The notes: a model not told the origin generated them from the sequence alone. A DNA stretch of 64,000 nt from Armillaria gallica (GCA_037576215.1 JBANDB010000013.1:2046001-2110000), one strand, 5' to 3'. Numbered from the stretch's first letter, positions 1-12,540 are shown. Numbers and translations: made by a program.

Positions 1-90
1 AGCTCATTGCTGCCCAATACAGATGTCATCGATGCTATGATTAAGCATGGTCTTTCACTGGATAACAGATTTGAGCTCATATGCATATAG
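1..90 (+). other. Open reading frame cut by the window edge
   Basis: Frame 1 is open from the first base to a TAG at 88-90, giving 29 residues that end in NRFELICI. It could be the last coding piece of a gene lying left of the window, or chance. The surrounding DNA is AT-rich and CpG-poor like the transposon debris that follows, and I recognise no domain. Confidence 0.15.
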
Positions 91-195
91 AAATTGGCAG
101 ATCAACTTACTATGTGCTACTGTGAAATCATACTGTACACTGTCTCCCTACACTCTGTATCTACCAAACTGTAAATTTCTTTGATGGCATGGCGA

Positions 196-927
196 TCAAG
201 GGGGTGGCAGAAATAAAATTGCAGACATGACATACATTTTCGTGTATAAGGCTGGGTGGACCCCTCCCCCCCTCCTCCTCCTACCATATAAGGTAGTAAT
301 ATAGTTATATATGGATAGCTTAGTAATTAATTTCAATCAATATAATGACCCAAAGTCAACCTGTAGTTGCTGGCCAGGTTGCCATGACTCTTTATAACAT
401 ATGAAAAGAAATTGAATTGGGATATAAAGCATATTGAATGCTTTAACACCCTCACAATATATCCCATTAATATAAAACTGTCACTCTATGCCTCATTAGG
501 ACCTCTCTCAGTAGTGTTTCGATAACTCAGCTTAAAGCTGCACACCATACCAGTCAAGCTGAATTAAGTTATGCCACTATTGCCGAGTGACTTTGGCAAA
601 GTCACATTTTGGTATTGGCTTGGCATAGCTTGATGTATAAATACTGAAATACTATTTTAGATCAATTTGAACCTGGCCTGATACTTCCAGTCATGGCTTC
701 AATGACTTGTTTTGGCATGATGGCAACTTGGCTTCAAAGCTGTCAAAAATTATGACTTGGTGAAGTCATTGAAGCCAAAGTCATATGGAGTCATGCCAAG
801 TTGTGCCAAGTCACATCATTGAAACACTATCTCTCAGTGCTATATAAGGTAAATTGGTACCATGTTTAAGATCAGGACCCCTCCTCTCCTACCCTCTTTG
901 CTGGAATTTAGCCATGCCTCCCTCTTG
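196..927. repeat. Left arm of a dispersed inverted repeat, split by a hAT-type element
   Basis: This stretch aligns, in inverted orientation, with 11365-11737, about 10.4 kb away. Shared landmarks include a GGCTGGGTGGACC block, a TGGCCAGGTTGCCATGACTC block, a CTTTAACACCCTCACAATATAT block and a CTATATAAGGTAA TATA-like block. Without the insert at 512-829 the arm is about 400 bp. Size, the TATA-like box and an AATAAAAT signal would suit a solo LTR, but I could not define TG/CA ends or target duplications, so family assignment is open. Confidence 0.7.
512..829. mobile_element. hAT-type miniature transposon, 318 bp
   Basis: The element starts TAGTGTTTCGAT and ends with the complement of TAGTGTTTCAAT. 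It is flanked by a perfect 8-bp direct repeat TCTCTCAG at 504-511 and 830-837, the target duplication length of hAT transposons. The inverted partner repeat at 11365-11737 lacks the insert (it reads CTGGTAGTGCTATATAAGG across this point), giving a natural empty site. Inside there is no ORF. The interior is full of short GAAGCCAAGTCAT-like motifs in both orientations, as expected of subterminal transposase-binding repeats. It is non-autonomous. Confidence 0.85.
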
Positions 928-1275
928 GTGGTGATAACCTCACACACAATAATTAGAGTACATATGATTTTCTGCCTATTGTACAATATCTACCTCCTTG
1001 CTCTTCCTACCACTATCTTGTTTTTCCCTTAAATTCCAAATGCCTGCCAAAATTGCCGAAGTTAAAAAGAAATGTATCAACTTGAGTAGACTGAACAGGT
1101 AAGGTAGTGGGCTTTGCTGCTTGCTGGTGCTATTCATTATTATGTGGGTACCATTACTAAGCCCATAAATCCAAGACATGTTCCTCAATACTGCTTGACT
1201 GTTGCCTCATATGGAGTATTTAGACATGTTTTCAGGTATGTTTTGATTCAAAACATTCAAATATTTAGCATACTA
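928..1275. other. Gene-free AT-rich spacer
   Basis: Between the inverted-repeat arm and the miniature element I see no supported gene. CpG is nearly absent. Confidence 0.5.
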
Positions 1276-1539
1276 CATTGCATGGAGAATCCAATATCTT
1301 GGCTTAAAATATTGAATTCTATAACTATTTATTTTTTCCAACATCTAAGCTGGAATATTTAAAGATTATTTTGAATATTATTTCAATATTCTTGTTTATT
1401 GAAAAAATATTGGAAATTTCTCAAATATCATAAATATATTTAAAATATTATCTCAATATTTCAAAACAACATATTGAAAAAATAAATAGTTATAGAATTC
1501 AATATTTCAAGCTAAGATATTGGATTCTCCATGCAGTGC
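1276..1539. mobile_element. TA-flanked miniature inverted-repeat element, 264 bp (copy 1)
   Basis: Terminal inverted repeats of about 65 bp begin CATTGCATGGAGAATCC on the left and GCACTGCATGGAGAATCC (complement) on the right. The interior is AT-rich with many AATATT motifs. TA dinucleotides sit at both edges (1274-1275 and 1540-1541), as in Tc1/mariner-derived elements. A second member of almost the same length lies at 47833-48098. No coding capacity. Confidence 0.75.
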
Positions 1540-3880
1540 TAATAAAATGCCAGCGAGTGTAACCATTATTCACTCATAAGTTTCCAAAACACCTTTCATG
1601 TGTATGAAGCCAGACTTGTGCACTCAGGTAGTACAAAATCCATCCCACAGACTTCGGAGTATCTTGAAAAATCTCTTAGTCTATTGCAAGAGAGCCGCCA
1701 TCTATTTAGAGGGGATATTTCCCTTAGTATTGGTATAAACCAAGCATTCTGCATCTTCACATCACAAAAGCTGCCCCTTAAAGAGTTCTTACCATACAAA
1801 AATCAAACAACTAGATCCTCTAGCTAATAATATAATCACGGAACCATGGATTCATAAAGTGACAGCAGTTAGTACACCTAAGTGCATAGATCAGGAGAAA
1901 TAGACTTTGAATAGCGATTGAAGATGCTTTTCTGCTTATATTTGGCACTAGCTGTTCTTTTTCAGTGCTACAGCATATTTGTGTGCCAATAAATCTACTT
2001 TGCAGTCCTGAGAACACTGTCAGATAGTAAAATTTACCAGGCTGGAGTGGCCAGGTAGTCACATAATGAATTTCCTTAAAAGGTATAACTGAAAACCAAC
2101 TGTCATCAGCAAATTGAACAGAAATATATATGGCTGTATAAGCCCATGGCAAGGCTCGAAATGCATGACAATGTCCAAAATAATTGCAGTGGACTTATAT
2201 GCCTATATGAAGCATGGAGGAATTACAATCTACATGTATTATTATGATTATTTCTGATGTCGGTAATGCCTATCTGGCTTCGAAAGGTTCTAGTATAATT
2301 ACTTGGCACCATATGCAGGTATAACATGATTGCTATCGCAAAACAAGTTCATAATCTCTATCTTCTCAGGTGGCTGGGACCTCACATCATATACTATGAA
2401 TATTTTCACTCATGGAGATGTAGAAACTTGGAATAGTAAATTTATTATCATCACTGTAAACAGAATACAGGTAATTTTATGTAAATAATGCAGTCTATAC
2501 AAATGTCCTGTTGTTCTTGTCTCTCCCTCTTTGCTGCTGATTGCTTTCTGGAGCTCCCATCAGGAAAGGTCTGAAAGGATTTGGATAACTGGATTCTTTG
2601 GCCTTGAAAACACAGCTAGAAGAAGAGATATCAGCGTACATTCTTGCAAGCTACAAAAGAATAATTCATTGGTGCCAGACATACTTATCTGATTCCATGG
2701 TACTCCAGACCATTAAATGAGGGACTTGGACATTGCATAGAGAAGTTCACACCCTAACAGTTTAAAAAATTCCCTAAAATGCTATACAGAGCTGATTCCA
2801 AGAGATTAACTCACTGATCATGATGGTTGACTAACTCAACTTGAGTACCTTTTGACATGGCCACTTCCTCCTCTAACTCTGCACTGATACGTCACTTCAG
2901 AGGACCTTGAAAGTTTGAACTGGATGTACCAATGACTGGGAAGAGTTGCATAGGCTAGGAATTTGTGACAGTTAGACAGGTGATGATATCTTGCTCAAGA
3001 CATTGGGGCTTTCATCTTTGGTGGCAACTTTGGACTGTATTTATATTGAAATAGCTGACTACACTCTAGTTCTGGCTCAGAAGAAGAAGTCCATATTGGA
3101 GAAGATTAGGTCTAGAGGCAAAGTGGTCTTGTAGGGCTGGTGTCTGCAGATCTGATGCATGGACCACACAGAGAAAGCTGCATGGGACGAATGGATGCAT
3201 AGTGCTCTGTGACGAGAAGGAAACAAGAAGGGGAAGAAGGAAACAGAGTTAATAATGCACGGTGTCATGTCAGGGTGCATCGCATAAGATGACACAGCAT
3301 TGATCTGGTGATCATGAGATCTCTGACTCGGATGCTCGTTTTGTCATGCCATGCACCCTCCTCATCTAAGTTCTCTTAGTGACCAAACTTCCTCTCCTTT
3401 ACTGCAGCATTCCCGCTGAAGTGGGCTGAGAGCTTAGCTGAAAATTCAGTAGTGCAGCACTACATTTGAAGGACTTGATTCACAAGAACCACCGTGAAGC
3501 CAGTATCCAAATATGAGTCAAAATAATTCCAGGCAGCCTTCCACACACAAAACAGGGACCAACAGATGAGACGATGAGGCCACCATAGAACTACATTCAG
3601 AGGAAGGTGACAAAGACAATGATGGGCTGGTAGAGGTCATACTGGCTTGTAGTACATTTGAACATTTACTTCATTTTGGGCACCTAAGCTTTTAAATACA
3701 ATCAATCTGCAGGAGGGAGGCTACATTTTATTGAGCTTATAGTAGTGATATATGAGCTGGAAACAATTGTATGTTTGTTGTTTGTAATCTTGAAGGCAAA
3801 GTTATTATTCTGCGAGGTTCTAATAGCATATGAAAAAGACGCAACATTGTGCCCTGGTTATATGGACTTTGTAAGGCCTT
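1540..3880. other. CpG-depleted intergenic or transposon debris
   Basis: No ORF here has recognisable protein features and both strands are full of stops. CpG dinucleotides are very rare until about 3897, where the composition changes abruptly to CpG-rich. I see no RNA gene or named element. Confidence 0.5.
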
Positions 3881-4044
3881 GACAAGGTGAATAAGCATTT
3901 CGTCGGACCGTGGTCGCCGCAAGCCCCGGATACTTTTTTCCCAATCTGCTGATGGTGCTCCAGTATCCCGGGCGTGTCCGCTAGCAGACTCTATTTCAAA
4001 TCTCGACTGTCTTTGATTTGAGTCTGCCTACGGGAGACTAACGG

Positions 4045-4215
4045 TACTCGGTCCGGACGGAAATGCAAACGTCTTTTCTCTTTTTCGCAACGGTCCTCTT
4101 CAACGACGTGAACCGCGCCTTTCATCCGAACATGTCAGCCCTCGATTTTTTGTTGGCCACCAACCGTATTCTTGCAACGGCCCTGCATACGAACAGTTCC
4201 AGAGTTTATTCCATT
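4045..4215 (+). repeat. Dispersed repeat with TACTCGGTCCGGAC start
   Basis: The block that begins near TACTCGGTCCGGACGGAA and contains CAAACGTCTTTTCTCTTTTT and GTTGGCCACCAACCGTATTC recurs at about 63370-63560, and its first part recurs at 28860-28925. At 63370 it leads into the gene family also seen at 33900-34570, so this copy may be an orphan 5' region of that family. No complete CDS is seen. Confidence 0.55.
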
Positions 4216-4369
4216 TGGAAATTGGCCGTGCCTTCTTTGCATCTCAGCGAAGAACTTTTGATATAAATGGTGGGGATAGGACAAGCTTCAAATGATCTCT
4301 CCTTTCATTCCTTCCTCCCTCCCTCCCCTCCTCCTCGCGTTCTCTTCTCAGTCTGACCTGAGTTGTTGA

Positions 4370-5280
4370 GCCATTATGTCATCGGCACGTCCTAGTCTCG
4401 ATTCTGATTCTGTGACGCCTATCACACTACCAGCGTGAACCTGTACTACGACGATTTGGTTGGATGCTCAAGGTACGAATGCGTGGTCTGCATGTTTCCT
4501 TCCTGTTTGCTGACTTGATGTAGACCAGTGTTTCATTTCATCTCGTCAAGATTTAATGCGAGTACCAAGGTAAGCATCACTTCGGGATTATCTGATTGAT
4601 TGCATACCAATATTGATCTTTAGCCATCTCCGTTTATGGACCAGCGACCGACGATAATGAATGGAATATATTGAACTGGTACGTTCTTCGCCGTCTCATC
4701 TTCTTCCACCAAGTAACATTCCTGTGTTTTGTAGGCTTCCGCTTTCCTTCAAGCTCGCGCCTAGGACTCAGAGTGGAGACTCAAGGTTTGGCTAGAAGCG
4801 GCGGAAGGCGTAGGCAGTAGGGCGAAGAGATAAAATATGCTAGGATGAGGTGCAGTCGCTTCTTTGCTTCCTTGAATGCTGACCGGCTCATTCTGCAGTC
4901 GGCCGCCTTCCTTTGATCTGTAGCGATGCAAGCACGGCCGACGTTCAAGTAAAGCATTCCTCGACTGTGATGACCTCGACGAATTATGGACGATGACGGC
5001 CTTGCAGTTCTCTCGAATCGAGCGGACGGGATGCGAGGGACGACGGATGAGATGGATGGGCAGACTTGTTCGAGCGCATCGGTAAGCAGACGGTAATTCC
5101 GGTACCAGGCGTGTGCTAACATGATGGGCAGACGACTGTGGATTCGGAGAGAGGGCATGGATCGTCCAGGCAGGCGGACAAGAGGGTGCTTCCTGGCGCC
5201 CGTGTCATGACCGACGTGTCCTCTGCGACAGGATTCAACAACTTTCTTTCGCGTCGTCGTCGCCGCCGAAACCGGACTTG
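4370..5280 (+). repeat. Spliced-looking repeat unit A, copy 1
   Basis: Six consecutive GT-AG introns can be placed: 4473-4528, 4570-4623, 4679-4734, 4786-4898, 4949-5007 and 5082-5131. Most are 50-59 nt and several carry GCTGAC or GCTAAC branch motifs. The intervening exons are only 41-74 nt. The same exon-intron pattern recurs at 7400, 28953 and 37262, with a tail piece near 33590. An ATG at the start of the unit opens only about 20 codons, and in the frames I joined no long ORF resulted. It may be a decayed micro-exon gene or a spliced non-coding transcript; no function is assigned. Confidence 0.55.
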
Positions 5281-5289
5281 AGACTCGCA

Positions 5290-6200
5290 CTCAGGTTCTG
5301 TAAGCCTTCTCGCACGAAACTTAGATCTGAACTGACCAGCCTCGTTCTGCAGCTAGGTTCCATGGGTAGTATCGGCTACCGCTCGATCTATCAAACTATT
5401 TCGATGACATCTTTCCCTCCAATACATGCTGTCAAGGCATTATTAGGGCCAAAATGCCCATCAGACGGCGTCCATCGTGTCGAGGGCCAATCGAGGGCCC
5501 CGCCTTCTTGTATCGTTGGTCCAACTTGCTCACATGCATAGGCCTGCCTCGTTGTAGCCCATACAAGCAACACTATTCCCTTTTCAGTCCCCACAAACGA
5601 TATATAATGCGGGTGTCTCATCAGATCTTCGCCATCAGCTCGTCTATGATGTTTTGTTCCTCCTCACTACAACCACACGACGCTCAAAGAAGTGCCGAAG
5701 CATTTCCCATGCAGCTCGGCATTATAATGAGTGGGAGAGTCGTTGATTGAGACTGAAGAGGAAGGGTGCACGCGCGCGTAGATGGCACTGAGAGGACCGA
5801 CCCCACAGACCCAAATAGGCAAGGGTCTTCTTTGCCGTCAACCACGATGGCGGCTGCACTCGACCTGGTATCGAGTCGTTTTCTCTCTAGTCCATCCGCA
5901 CGCACGCAAACGTCAGGCCCGATGAAAGTACAGCAGCACAGAATGAACAACCAGAACTCTCAGCACCTGCACAGCCATATCTCACCTAGGCGACAGGGAA
6001 GGCATCCAGGGATTTCTCCAATTTCTTCTGGAGTCCTGATGAAGCGAGTGTCAATATCTTATGTGCTCGAACTTGGGGAGCTGAGCGTATGGCAGACGAG
6101 TTGAAGAATTTCTGAAAATGAGAGATGTGGATGCTCGTCGAGACATGCAGCCATCGCTGACTTTCTCCCAGGTCCGCTGTTAAGGAAGAGCCTCTTTTGC
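5290..6200. other. CpG-rich spacer, no recognised gene
   Basis: ORFs on both strands overlap (for example 5766-6104 plus and 5684-5950 minus), but none shows a domain, so none is called. The composition matches the flanking CpG-rich repeat units. Confidence 0.4.
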
Positions 6201-6339
6201 TCATTCATACTGCGGGCTCGCTGCGCCTCGTGTTACGCCATCAGGGATGATGTCTGTGCAGGCCGTCGAGTCCGGGGCCCGTGCGCTCGTTGATGTGTCA
6301 TGGTAACACTGGATCACGCTGGAAAGACGAACACGGACC

Positions 6340-7290
6340 ACCAACATTGCGAGAGGTAAGGACGTTTTCCAGTATTATTTCCCTGCCGTTAGCTCATTTT
6401 CGTGAATAGAGCATTTTTTCCAGATCTTGCAACCCCATAGAGTGATAGTTTAGGCAATAACTCTGTTTTTTTCGGACATGGCTGGGCAGTCCTAACCTGG
6501 GCTTGGTGAGTTCCCTCGTTAGAACGTTTTCATTTCACTGCTGACTCTAGATATTGGACAGGTATAGAGCTCGATACAGTGTCCGTGGCGACTCTGATCA
6601 GGGTGCATTGGTGCGTCTTCAACCGCAGTGAAGGGTGGATATGGGTCCAATTGTATGTCGGATGTATTTTCATCTGCGATTATCGACTAATTAAAATTTG
6701 TTAGGAAGGAAATTCGCCGTCAAGCAAGCTTGTGGAACAAGGAAAACCAACGAAGGTAGTTTTGGTGGTGCGTGCAATCGCGTGCTAGTCGTTGACGTTG
6801 ATTCCTTACCTATATAATTCCAGGGTGAACGTTGAACCGGTCAATCTTTGCTGGCGATAGATCGTCCTCTCCCATCCTCACCGCTGCGACCATCCCGGTC
6901 AACATTAGTATGTATCCTGGCTCTCGCCTGGGCCATCGAGGACTAATGCCTAGGTTGGGACTTGAATACGGAGGGCGTCGACGGCTAGTGGACCACGAAG
7001 GTATGGTCGATTTTCGATGTGCGAGTCACCGAGAAGCTAACCCGATTCATGCAGTAACTGCCGACTACGCCCAAGGAATACTTGCGGGCATGCGCGGAGG
7101 GTCGCCCGTGCGTGCGGATGGTGAGAGGAGGGGTACCGCGGATTGGCAGGGGAGGGAAGATTGGACGTTTCTTTTATGAGCCTAGATGGGTCGTTTTCGC
7201 GACTCAGATACGGGTTGGCACATCCACGGGGGTAGTTTGCGGATGTTGGATGGGACGTCGAGCAATCTTGCAGCCGGGCAGAATATGCTA
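6340..7290 (+). repeat. Spliced-looking repeat unit B, copy in duplication 1
   Basis: A chain of short GT-AG introns can be read: for example GTAAGGACG to GTGAATAG, GTATGTCGG to TTTGTTAG, and GTATGTATC to ATGCCTAG. They bound small exons, one of which ends in a GGCATGCGCGGAGGGTCGCC block. Relatives lie at 22040, 33285, 36220 and 59430. Exon reading frames are inconsistent among copies, and I recognise no protein family. It always precedes unit A when the two occur together. Confidence 0.5.
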
Positions 7291-7399
7291 GAACAGTAAG
7301 GATGTACCTATGCGGAAGCGTAGACGTCGCACTGAATGTGATACATGGATGCGATAGTGTAATGACGAGAAGCTACGGCAAAGTACGGCGCAGCCGCGG

Positions 7400-8290
7400 A
7401 GTCGACGTCACTCACGGTACCATCCCAATCTCGTTGATGGATTCGTTGATTCTGTGACGCTTGTCACGATGCCAGCGTGAACCTGTATCACGACCATCTA
7501 GAAGGTATGAGTGCGTATGCTGCATGTTTCCTTCCTCTTTGCTGACTTTATGTGGAACAGTGTTTCGTTTCATCTCCTCAGGACTCAATACCAGTACGGA
7601 GGTATGCCGCATCGCCTCAACATTATCTGATTGCATACCGACATCGATCTTTAGTCTTCTCCGTTTCTGGACCGGCGAGCGACGATAATGAATGGGGCAT
7701 AAAGCTGAAATGTTTGAAATGGTATGTTTGGTGCAGTCCTTTCTTTCCTCTTCCATCGAATAACTGGCATTGCGTCCTGTAGGCTTCCGCTGTCCTTCAA
7801 GTAAGTATATCCGGCCACCATGGCGCCTAGGAGTGGACACCTGAGACTGGAGATTTGGTTCCAAGGTATAGACTGTAGGGCAGCAACGTAGTAGGATAAG
7901 GTGCGCTCGCTTTTTACCTACCTACTGCGTGAATGCTGACCGGCTCATTTTGCAGTAGGCCACCTTCCCCTGACCTGTAGCGATGCGAGCACGGCCGATG
8001 TTCAAGTAAGGCATGCCTTGACTCTGACAACCTCGACGAATTAACGACAACCTTGCAGCTCCCTCGAATCAAGCGAGCTGGATAGCGAGGGACGACGGAC
8101 GAGATGGATGGATGGACTTGTGTGAGCGCATTGGTAAGCAGGCGGTAATGCTGTTACGAGGCGTGTGCTGGTATGGCGGGGATAGCACCATAGATTCGCG
8201 GGAGAGAGGGCATGGATTAGCCGGGAAGGACAAGAGGGTGCCTCCTAATAATAGACTGTAGCTTGTCGACGCGGGCGAGTTTATGAGACG
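7400..8290 (+). repeat. Spliced-looking repeat unit A, copy in duplication 1
   Basis: Same order of short introns and micro-exons as 4370-5280, including the GCTTCCGCTNTCCTTCAAG exon and the GGACGACGGACGAGATGGATGG exon. Its 3' end runs into the leader of the HET-domain pseudogene, suggesting that units B and A could be ancestral upstream sequence or a fused neighbour of that gene. Confidence 0.5.
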
Positions 8291-8724
8291 ACGCGCGCGT
8301 CCCCGTGCCATGCGGCGATCCAACGTCTTTTTCTCTGGGAGGAATTTAACGGGCGGTTTCGCAGGCGTGCAACTCATTGTTGAGTCGATATCGACTACGC
8401 CTTGAATGTATGTCGTCGCAGACGAATAACGGGATAAATTGACCAAGATCTTCACGTGTGCACCATGTTCCCAGGCTGTCTTCTGCGGCATTGTTTGCAT
8501 GTGTGTCAGGGCTGAGGTGTGCAGTGCCTTCCAACACCTCTTCTCTGCACTCCCTGGACGATATCTTGAAATGGGAAATAGTGAGTACAGATAATCTATG
8601 ATTGTTTCGAGTACTTATTTTGACGATGTTAGCACTCTCAAGAATTACAGGAAGTGTGCCTTGGATTCGCATCAGATCGATTTGGAAGCGCTTGCGCTCT
8701 GTATTCATGATTCTACAGAGACCA

Positions 8725-10727
8725 ATGGATTCACCTCCAAGCATAGCCTCCGTTTCAGATGGGAATACCAACTTGATCGTGCCTTCAGAAATGGTAGAGG
8801 AGACCCTGAGCAGGAGTGATTTTTCAGAAGATGGGGAATCTGTGTTGGGGGCGGCAGCTGATTCATTGGCCACTGTGCAACCAGAAGTACCCTCAGCACT
8901 GTCAGTGGAGGGTCCTCAAATGGATCCTGCAGATGAAGAGTCAAACAGTGATTCCAATACTGATTCTGACAATAGTATCAAGGACAAGGAGTCTTTTTGT
9001 GATCATTATAGAAGGAAGTGGGTATGTATGTTGGCAATACAGACAGAAAAGAAATTTAAATGTATTTCCAGGGCATCACTCTTCCTGAAGTCACCCTTTC
9101 CATGCTCACTGAGACTGGCCAAGCAGAATCATCTATCAAGGTTCTAAAGCAGCGGTCATACATTGGTTGAAGTCCTGTTATACCATCTCCCCTTGCAGAC
9201 ACTCCCTGCACTGACCTTGGCATTGAAGGGGTTTTGGATCAACTGAACGCTATGCTCAGAACATCATACACCCTTGACACCTCATCTCTCTCATCACTCC
9301 TGAATGAGTGCATTGAGAAGAGCAATGACTTTGGCACAGCTTATGCCCACCTTCGCACAGTATGGAACACACATGGCAACAGCAACATCCAAAACAAACT
9401 CTACAGACATGAAGAAAAGGACAAGGAGCAGAGAGAAAAAGCACTGGTGGGAAACCAGATTGTTAACTCAGATTTACCACCTCAACGTGTTTGGGACCTG
9501 TACAGCAATCGTGTGGTACCTTGGTGGATCACTGATACATCAACAACACAATGGTACTTTAATGCTAGAACAAGGCCACAACCAATTTCACATGCATGGG
9601 TGGATGAAAAGGATCAGGTGAATGTGTGGACATCTATCAATGGGAAGGAGTGGCCAGTGCCAATTCCAAAGGGTGCCAGTCTTGAACTCATCCGAATTGA
9701 GATGCTAAATCTGGGAGTGGAGTATGCATGGCTGGATGTGCTCTGTTTGAGGCAGAGAGGAGGGCCATGGGAGGATCTTTGTGCAGAGGAGTGGAAACTG
9801 GATGTGCCCACAATTGGGTATGTGTATGATCAGGCCACAGTTGTGATCTACCTGAGTGGACTGGGTCTGCCATTGAGTTTGAAGGATGGTGACTTGGACA
9901 GTGATCAGTGTTGGTTTCAACGTGCATAGACAGTCCAGGAGGTTGGCAAGAAGAGGATCATTGCTGGAGATACACCAGATGGACCTATGCATGCCAGAAC
10001 AATAGATGAGGATGGGAACTATAAGACAGACTTGCTGACAAGGTTTCACAAACAGCTAAAGTTGGTGCAGGAGAGGGGAGGTCTATTTGGCAGCCTAGCA
10101 GCAATGTAGAAGCGAGTGTCAACTAATCCAGTGGACAAAGTGGCTGGACTCACATTCCCTCTGCTGTCTAATACAATACCTGCCTACTATGAGAGCCAGT
10201 CTCTTGAAAATGCATGGACAGCACTGATAGATGCAATGTCCTCCATGACACAGGTGGATATGCTCTTAGGGTATCCTGGAGCTGGACTTGGATGCAAGAA
10301 ATGGAGACCAACATGGAAGCAGATCATGACAGAGTCACTGCCAGATGATGTTTATTTTTATGATGATGTTGAGTATGATGAGGAGACAGGTGAGGACTGG
10401 TATGAGGGTTGTTGCATTGAAAAGGGGCTTGTGCAGGGATTGGATATGGGATCAGCAGAAGGGTGTGATCAATGTGGGGAGTTGGTTGTTGAAGATGCTA
10501 ACAGGCTTGCACACACATTCAAAATCCTTGTTACCCACCAATGTCTGATACCTAAAAGTGTATACACATTGCTTGGGGATTTTCACCGCAGTGCCTGGGC
10601 TGTAGGGAGACGACTGCCAGGACAAAAATTTGAGAAAGTGTCAGTGTTCAAGATGGTCAGCTGGAAAGAAGCAAATAGGTTAAAAGATTTAAATATATCT
10701 TCAAAGTCTCACAATGTACTTGTTTGA
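8725..10727 (+). pseudogene. HET-domain (heterokaryon-incompatibility-like) protein, copy 1, nonsense pseudogene
   Basis: HET-domain proteins act in fungal self/non-self recognition and can trigger programmed cell death. The model has exon 1 at 8725-9021, a 50-nt intron at 9022-9071 and exon 2 at 9072-10727, about 650 codons. HET hallmarks are in order: ISHAWVDEKD, YAWLDVLCLRQ, VPTIGYVYD and WFQRA. The N-terminal part is acidic and rich in Ser and Asp. Three in-frame stops break it: TGA 9168-9170, TAG 9927-9929 and TAG 10107-10109. No frameshift is seen and the paralog at 38572-40556 stays collinear, so decay is by point changes only. CpG is nearly absent here. The 5' end is uncertain; more upstream exons are possible. 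Confidence 0.75.
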
Positions 10728-10750
10728 TTTTACTACTGGTCAGAGGTATT

Positions 10751-11364
10751 GGGTACAAGAATTTTTGGCTATTTTGTGTTCTTCCTCAATTTCAGTGCTT
10801 CATAACAGATTAGAAATGGATGTAGGTCATCATGAAGACTTTAATGTACTACCCAATCCCTGGTTGTCTTGTCTCAAAGTTGTTTTGCACATGTCAACAC
10901 TTTGCTTTTCAAATTTGGACTCAATATTTATGACTCTGAGCATTTTATGATCTTAATGGTGAGTGCTTTCAAGTGCTATGACTAGGTTTGTGATTAGAGA
11001 CAAAAGTATTTTTTTATAAATAATGTATTCTCATTATAATATAAAACAGGTTTATGTCTCCAGAAACATGTATAACACCAAGAATACATGATGCTGATGA
11101 AACTAGTACTTCTATTCCCATTCCTCTCTTCTTTGTATTCTTCTTTCTCTCTTCCCACCTTGTCTCACCTCTTCTAATGCTCCCATTTATGTTGAGCTTA
11201 CTGTGGCAGTCATCATGAGCAGCCATTGATGAATTTCCTGCCTTGCATCTATTGATGCATCATGGTCTCATGACTTGAACTCTGTGGGTTTTGATAGCTG
11301 AGTATTTTTTCCTGTTTTTGACTGCCATGTTGGTTTGTGATTTATCATTGAGCTCAACAGTGAG
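10751..11364. other. Gene-free CpG-poor spacer
   Basis: AT-rich sequence with no supported gene between the HET pseudogene and the inverted-repeat arm. Confidence 0.45.
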
Positions 11365-11737
11365 CAAGAGGGAGGCATGGCTAAATTCCAGCAAAGAGGA
11401 TAGGGGTCCCAACCTTAAACATAATACTAACTTACCTTATATAGCACTACCAGAGGCCCTAACAAGGCATAAAGTGATAGTTTGATATTAAAGGAATATA
11501 TTGTGAGGGTGTTAAAGCATCCAATATGCTTTATATCCCTTTTTAATCTCTTTTTGCATATTATGATGAGTCATGGCAACCTGGCCAGCAGCTTCAGGCT
11601 GACTTCAGCTCATCATATTGATTGAAATTCATTACTAAACCAACCATATATGGTAGGAGAGAGAGGGGTGGAGGTCCACCCAGCCTTATACACAGAAATG
11701 TATGTCATATGTGATTTTATTTCTACCACTCCCTTGA
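11365..11737. repeat. Right arm of the dispersed inverted repeat
   Basis: Reverse complement of the 196-927 repeat without the 318-bp hAT-type insert. It contains CTTATATAGC (TATA box on the minus strand) and the conserved AATATATTGTGAGGGTGTTAAAG block. Being uninterrupted, it supplies the empty-site reference for the element at 512-829. Confidence 0.7.
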
Positions 11738-11739
11738 CA

Positions 11740-12215
11740 GTGAGCCTGTTTCTTTTTTGCTTCAATTTATTTTTCTCACCACTCAATTACAGCTTGAATG
11801 CCCTCCAACTTGATAACCACAATGGTGACTATCATTGAGGTCTTCAAGGTACATGTTTCCTGCATGATCTTTTAATACTTTATTGACAAGGATCATTGAA
11901 GTATAGCCTGAATTTATTCTATTTGTTAATCAATATACATGTAAGGTTTTATATACTTGCCCTGGCTGACCTTTCCCTCCCCTTTCTTAGGTGTTTTTTG
12001 ATTTAATGAGCCTCAAACAATTGTCCACCCCTGAGACCAGGCCATTCATTCACACCATGTATCAGTATGTACATGATCTTCCCGATCCTGTCAATCTTGC
12101 TGATGATCACACTAGCTCAAACATCAACTCTGCTTGCCATGAATCCAACACATCAACATTTTTTCAACTGCATCAGCAATCTTACAAGTGGTATAGAGTG
12201 TATAGGAACCCCACC
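11740..12215. other. Gene-free stretch with a repeated exon-like motif
   Basis: A segment around 12035 (CATTCATTCACACCATGTATCAGTATGTA) recurs in diverged form at 13897. This points to remnants of one dispersed sequence, but no gene can be modelled. Confidence 0.3.
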
Positions 12216-12223
12216 ACTATAGC

Positions 12224-12540
12224 TAGAGAAAACCAAGGGTACGGCGGGTTTTGCCGGGTACCAGACCCTTACCCGTAGGGTATGGGTACGGGTTGCCATT
12301 GCTGGATGGTGGCTGTACCCATGCCATGATCCCGGGCCTTTGCGCGCTTATTTTGAGTAGAGATCAACTGTCAACGGTAGCTTAGATCAAAATAAATCAT
12401 TTTTGATGCAATCAAAAAAAGTGTGACTCCGCCATGACTCCGACCCGGCCTGATACCCATGCGGGTCCCGGGTATGGGTCAGCCGGGTATGGGTCCGGGT
12501 CGGCTTCATGGCACCCATGGGTTACCCATGGTGATCCCTA
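12224..12540. mobile_element. hAT-type miniature transposon, 317 bp, GC-rich
   Basis: Perfect 8-bp direct repeats ACTATAGC flank it at 12216-12223 and 12541-12548. The ends read TAGAGAAAACC on the left and, as complement, TAGGGATCACC on the right, matching at 8 of 11 positions and resembling hAT termini. The interior is built of GGGTATGGGT/ACCCATACCC-type repeats in both orientations and can fold back on itself. No ORF. The surrounding host sequence is AT-rich, so the insert stands out by composition. Confidence 0.8.

Larger units (their letters stand above)
6202..10750 (+). repeat. Segmental duplication 1, copy 1
   Basis: About 4.5 kb aligns collinearly and in direct orientation with 36083-40579. 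The block comprises unit B, unit A and a HET-domain pseudogene. Homology begins at CATTCATACTG (6202; 36083) and ends just after CAGAGGTA (10748; about 40577). The left part of this copy keeps CpG, but from about 8780 onward CpG is almost absent, whereas copy 2 loses it later and less completely. Confidence 0.85.
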
